Assembly (NCBI GenBank): GCA_002297645.1 | Contig: DBMH01000158.1 | Coordinates: 1-10,157, forward strand | Origin: Rhodanobacteraceae bacterium UBA703 | GTDB lineage: Bacteria; Pseudomonadota; Gammaproteobacteria; Xanthomonadales; Rhodanobacteraceae | Reading direction: 5' to 3' | Length of the DNA: 10,157 bases | Shown: positions 7,190 to 10,157 of the stretch, in pieces | How the letters are laid out: each line of letters begins with the position of its first letter | Position numbering within the stretch: position 1 is the stretch's first letter | Notes under the pieces: model-generated | The model's database searches: none | Told to the model about the DNA's origin: nothing | What the model saw: the letters and a program-made list of their open reading frames with translations, nothing else | Program-made: the position numbers and the translations under genes

Positions 7190-7518
7190 GTCGTGCGTCG
7201 GAGCCGCTCGCCGCGGTGGCATGACCTTGGCTGCCGTGCGCAGGCGCTCACGGAGGCGGCCGTTTGGCGAAACGTCTGCGTCGACGTCGCGCCGATGCCG
7301 GTGCCGCGCGGTGTCGAATACGGCGGGCTGCCGGACACGCCGGAGGCCTGCGTGGACGGCATCCTCGCAATGCCGCAGGCGTGCGAGGCGTCGCCAGCGC
7401 GCCCAATCCGGTCCGCAGCGGCGGCAACGGGCAGGATTTCAAGCGGCGTTGCGTCGAGGTGCGCACGCCGGACGATGCGATCCTCGGAGGCGGATCCAAT
7501 GGCGGATCGCAGAACTGA
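7190..7518 (+). pseudogene. Frameshifted remnant of the C-terminal jelly-roll domain of a beta-helix protein
   Basis: This stretch is a decayed copy of the last part of the gene at 7534-9870. In one frame, from 7271, NVCVDVAPMPVPRGVEYGG aligns with NAYVDAAPIPMPHEVEYCW (9616 onward), and the 45-residue segment matches at 27 positions by my count. Similarity extends back to about 7220 (WHD...TEAAVWRN against WQD...TDAATVQN). Near 7402 the fragment lacks about 19 bases present in the intact gene, which shifts the frame. The match then resumes in another frame as GGNGQDFKRRCVEVR against GGDWQDFKLHYVEVR. At the end the intact TGA corresponds to GGA (7504-7506), so reading runs on to a TGA at 7516. 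Conserved aromatic residues are replaced by Cys, Gly or Arg. No signal peptide, helix region or ribosome binding site is present. The left boundary is uncertain. Confidence 0.8.
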
Positions 7519-7523
7519 ACGAC

Positions 7524-7528
7524 AGGAG
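7524..7528 (+). promoter_or_regulatory. Shine-Dalgarno site fixing the start at 7534
   Basis: AGGAG lies five bases before ATG 7534. It matters because the hydrophobic core of the signal peptide begins only about 48 residues later, and no in-frame ATG, GTG or TTG lies between the start and that core. The first one is a TTG at 7693, already inside it. Confidence 0.65.
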
Positions 7529-7533
7529 CCGAG

Positions 7534-9870
7534 ATGTCCCGTTGCATTCCATTTTCGCAGGCGTCGCGGGCGCACCGCGTCTGTTCCCAAGGCTCTCGAC
7601 CCGACCGCGGCGTCCTCGCGGAGAAATGCAGGGGCCCTTCTTCAGGTGCCCAGTGCCGTGCTTCTCCCCGACGGTACGCTCTCGCTGTCGCATTGCTGCT
7701 CGCGCTCGCGCCATTGGCCGCGAGCGCGGCGACGATCCTGGTGCGATCGCCCGACGACACCGATCCGAACGGTCCCTCCTGCACGCTGCGCCAGGCGATC
7801 CTGTCGATGAACGAACGCGCGCCGCACGGCTGGTGCATTGCCGACGGAGCGCCCTTCGGCACGGACGACGAGATTGCTTTCACCATAATGGGACTCACCG
7901 GCGGAGCGACGCCGGGGACGATCACGCTGGCCGACTCGGCGGACACCAGCGGCAGCGTCGGCGGCACGCTGGTCGTCAGCGCGGCCAACCTGACCATCGA
8001 TGGCCTCATGTGGCGCGGTGATGGTCCGGGACAGTACCCCGGCGGTGTCACGATCGCCCGGCCGGCGACGGCGACGCAGTTGTTCGGCATCCTTGCGGAT
8101 ACCGCGCCGGCGGGTTCGTCGCTGACTTTGAAGGGATTGACGATTCGCAACGGCAACATGGATCTCGCTGCGGCGGGAACCTGCGGCAGTGGCGATGGCG
8201 AGAAGAGCGGCGGCGGCATTTGCATTCAGAGGGCGGATTTGACCTTGATCGGCAGCACCGTCAAGGACAACCGGGCGCACTTTTCCGGCGGCGGCATTCA
8301 GTCGGGCTCCGGCGCGCTGACCCTGACCGACAGCACGATCAGCGGCAACTGGGCGCGTGGGGCCGGCGGCGGTATTTTTTCCAGCTCTGGCGTAGTGACG
8401 CTGACCCGCAGCTCGATCGACGGCAATTTGGCCAGCGTGCAGGGCGCCGGCCTCTATGCCGCCGCCGGCACGGTAAGCGTGATCGACAGCACGATCAGCT
8501 TCAATACGGCTGCATCGAAATACGGTGGCCACGGCGGCGGCATCGTTTCCCGCAATGGCGCACTGAGCCTGACCAACAGCACGGTTGCCGGCAATTCCTC
8601 GGTGAACTCAGGCGGAGGAATCACCAGCCGAGGCAGCACGTTGATCCTGAACCACGTCACCGTCACGAACAACGACTCCGATGAAGGTATCGGCGGCATC
8701 GACGGAACGACGGCCACGATCGTCAATTCCATCGTGTCCGGCAACACGTCCGGTCTCTTCCCGGACGACATCAGCCTGACCGGCGGCTGGACCGGCAGCG
8801 ACAACCTCATCGGGCCGGACGCCAGCGCCAGCCTCCGTCTCGGTCCGCTGCAACCCAACGGCGGCGCGACCTCGACGATGCAACCCGAGGCGGGCAGCGC
8901 CGCGATCGACGGCGTACTGGGCGTGTCGTGTGCCGCGACCGACCAGCGTGGCCTGCCGCGTCCCCAGGGTCCGCGCTGCGACATCGGTGCGGTGGAGGTG
9001 CACCAGGACGTCGTCTTCACGGTGACCGCTGCGGTCGCCGACAGCCACGGCACGATCACGCCGGCCTCGCAGCCAGTCGTTTCCGGCAATGGCGCGAGTT
9101 TCACCGTCGTGCCCGATCCCGGCTTCGCGGTGGCCAGCGTGCTCGGCGACACCTGCACGGTGACGCAGCGAGGCGCGCGGACGTGGACGAGCGACGCCAT
9201 CACGCAGGATTGCGCGGTGGTCGCCACGTTCGCCGACTACCCGAGCCGGTGCACTGGCGCGAACCGCACGAGTCTGGCGTTCTTCGACGACTTTCCCGGC
9301 GACGCGCTCGATCCGGATCGCTGGACGTCGCACGCCAACGGCGGGACGGTCGCCGTGGCGGACCATTCGGTCGAACTCGCCGGCTCGCCGTTCCCGTTCG
9401 TGACGGCAGTGGGGCAGCCGATTCCGCCGTCCGGCGCATTCTCGGTGCGGTGGAGCGCGACCTACGGCGGGCAACGACCTTACGGCACCGGCACGCTGGC
9501 GCTGGCGCAGACGCTGCCGGCCAATGGCGCGCCGAGTTGGCAAAGCGTCGCTGGCGCCTGGCAGGACGGCAGCAGCTACCGCGTGCAGGTACGCACGGAC
9601 GCGGCCACGGTACAGAACGCCTATGTCGACGCTGCGCCGATCCCGATGCCGCACGAGGTCGAGTACTGCTGGCTGCCGGACACGGTGGAGGTCTACGTGG
9701 ACGGCATGCTCGCGATGCGGCAGGTACGCGATGCGTCCGTGGCGCGTCCGACGACGCTGTGGTCCGGCAATCCGATCAACAACGGCGGCGACTGGCAGGA
9801 CTTCAAGCTGCACTACGTCGAGGTGCGCGCGCTGAACGACGGCCTCTTCAAGGATGGATTCGACGGTTGA
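7534..9870 (+). CDS. Secreted beta-helix protein with choice-of-anchor Q, InlB-like and jelly-roll domains
   Basis: The protein has 778 residues. Residues 1-47 form an unusually long, Arg- and Cys-containing leader, followed by a typical signal core (RRYALAVALLLALAPLAASA, 46-65). CTLRQAI (83-89) belongs to a CSLREA-like N-terminal segment. From about 140 to 410 runs a parallel beta-helix with repeats such as LTDSTISGN and GGGI. A choice-of-anchor Q segment ends in DIGAVE (483-488). Residues 492-568 resemble a divergent InlB B-repeat (GTITPASQPVVSGNG, then CAVVATF). Residues about 575-765 look like a concanavalin/LamG-type jelly roll starting at FFDDFPGDALDPDRW. The protein ends in LFKDGFD (771-777) plus Gly. 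The architecture implies an extracellular binding or adhesion protein; no catalytic site was identified. A decayed copy of its tail domain lies directly upstream. The domain names come from motif recognition and the jelly-roll call is the least certain. Confidence 0.88.
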   Translation: MSRCIPFSQASRAHRVCSQGSRPDRGVLAEKCRGPSSGAQCRASPRRYALAVALLLALAPLAASAATILVRSPDDTDPNGPSCTLRQAILSMNERAPHGWCIADGAPFGTDDEIAFTIMGLTGGATPGTITLADSADTSGSVGGTLVVSAANLTIDGLMWRGDGPGQYPGGVTIARPATATQLFGILADTAPAGSSLTLKGLTIRNGNMDLAAAGTCGSGDGEKSGGGICIQRADLTLIGSTVKDNRAHFSGGGIQSGSGALTLTDSTISGNWARGAGGGIFSSSGVVTLTRSSIDGNLASVQGAGLYAAAGTVSVIDSTISFNTAASKYGGHGGGIVSRNGALSLTNSTVAGNSSVNSGGGITSRGSTLILNHVTVTNNDSDEGIGGIDGTTATIVNSIVSGNTSGLFPDDISLTGGWTGSDNLIGPDASASLRLGPLQPNGGATSTMQPEAGSAAIDGVLGVSCAATDQRGLPRPQGPRCDIGAVEVHQDVVFTVTAAVADSHGTITPASQPVVSGNGASFTVVPDPGFAVASVLGDTCTVTQRGARTWTSDAITQDCAVVATFADYPSRCTGANRTSLAFFDDFPGDALDPDRWTSHANGGTVAVADHSVELAGSPFPFVTAVGQPIPPSGAFSVRWSATYGGQRPYGTGTLALAQTLPANGAPSWQSVAGAWQDGSSYRVQVRTDAATVQNAYVDAAPIPMPHEVEYCWLPDTVEVYVDGMLAMRQVRDASVARPTTLWSGNPINNGGDWQDFKLHYVEVRALNDGLFKDGFDG

Positions 9871-9903
9871 GCGAGGTGCCGCCGCGACCGCGTGCGGACG
9901 ATC

Positions 9904-9920
9904 CGAAACGGGGCGTTTCG
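9904..9920. terminator. Hairpin between convergent genes
   Basis: CGAAACG (9904-9910) and CGTTTCG (9914-9920) form a perfect 7-pair stem with a GGG loop. It lies in the 62-base gap between the plus-strand gene ending at 9870 and the minus-strand gene ending at 9933, so it could serve both. There is no T-tract in either direction. Confidence 0.5.
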
Positions 9921-9932
9921 AATGGCCTGGCT

Positions 9933-10157
9933 TCAGTGCGGACGCGCCGGAAGGAGCCGGAGGAAAGCGGAGCCGGGCGGATACGCCTTCTCGAGTCGCG
10001 GAGCGAATTCCCGCTCCAGTGCTTCGGCACGCCCGGGCTCGCCCGCCGCGCGCAGCGCGTGCGCGTAGGCCAGCGCGTAGCGCGCGGTGCGCGGATGCTC
10101 CGCGCCGACGTCGTTGCGGGTGAGTTCGTAGGCCGAGCCGTCCTGGCGCAGCGCGCC
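9933..10157 (-). CDS. C-terminal end of a TPR-like protein (partial)
   Basis: The minus strand is open from the window edge to a TGA (complement of 9933-9935), giving 74 residues of a C-terminus. The segment HPRTARYALAYAHALRAAG, followed by EPGRAEALEREF, has the Ala/Leu/Tyr helix-turn-helix spacing of a tetratricopeptide repeat, and the protein ends a short way further in FLRLLPARPH. The frame shows coding character: charged helical sequence, no stops, and an end placed sensibly against the convergent gene. Comparable tails are found in bacterial TPR proteins, including those fused to serine/threonine kinases, but the catalytic or N-terminal part is outside the window, so no function is assigned. 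Confidence 0.65.
   Translation of the reverse strand, partial: GALRQDGSAYELTRNDVGAEHPRTARYALAYAHALRAAGEPGRAEALEREFAPRLEKAYPPGSAFLRLLPARPH

Noticed and set aside
7133..7810. 225-residue open frame as an independent gene
   Set aside because: It is the frameshifted tail remnant running on into the start of the next gene; its similarity to the intact domain stops at the 19-base deletion and the rest is out of frame.

Overview
The window is GC-rich bacterial chromosome. It holds four secreted or exported proteins, one QEGLA-family protein, a decayed gene fragment and the tail of a TPR protein that runs off the right edge. The base composition, the right-handed beta-helix proteins with choice-of-anchor Q regions, the delta-60 repeat protein, and short C-terminal tails of the type F-x-D-G-F-D/E suggest a gammaproteobacterium of the Lysobacterales (Xanthomonadales), perhaps Rhodanobacteraceae. 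That placement is inference; there is no rRNA or marker gene to fix it.

Layout: 1-135 is non-coding, with two strong hairpins next to the end of a minus-strand beta-helix protein gene (136-2292). A 177-base gap with divergent starts leads to a plus-strand delta-60 repeat protein (2470-3843). Next comes a DUF1704/QEGLA metallopeptidase-like protein (about 3919-5181). The gap 5182-5528 carries an 82-base inverted-repeat element bounded by two dRS3-type 20-mers, then a plausible promoter for an exported M20 amidohydrolase (5529-6833). Between 6834 and 7533 lies a hairpin and a frameshifted remnant (about 7190-7518) of the C-terminal domain of the next gene. That gene (7534-9870) is an intact 778-residue beta-helix / choice-of-anchor Q / InlB-like / jelly-roll protein. 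A GC-rich hairpin at 9904-9920 separates it from the convergent TPR fragment (9933-10157, minus strand).

Functionally this is not an obvious single pathway. The three large secreted proteins (136-2292, 2470-3843, 7534-9870) have unrelated folds but share a motif close to [IL]-F-x-D-[GA]-F-[DE], at the exact C-terminus of two of them and internally in the third. Together with the decayed second copy of the tail domain directly upstream of the intact gene, this is the most interesting signal here. The QEGLA protein and the M20 hydrolase look like independent transcription units.
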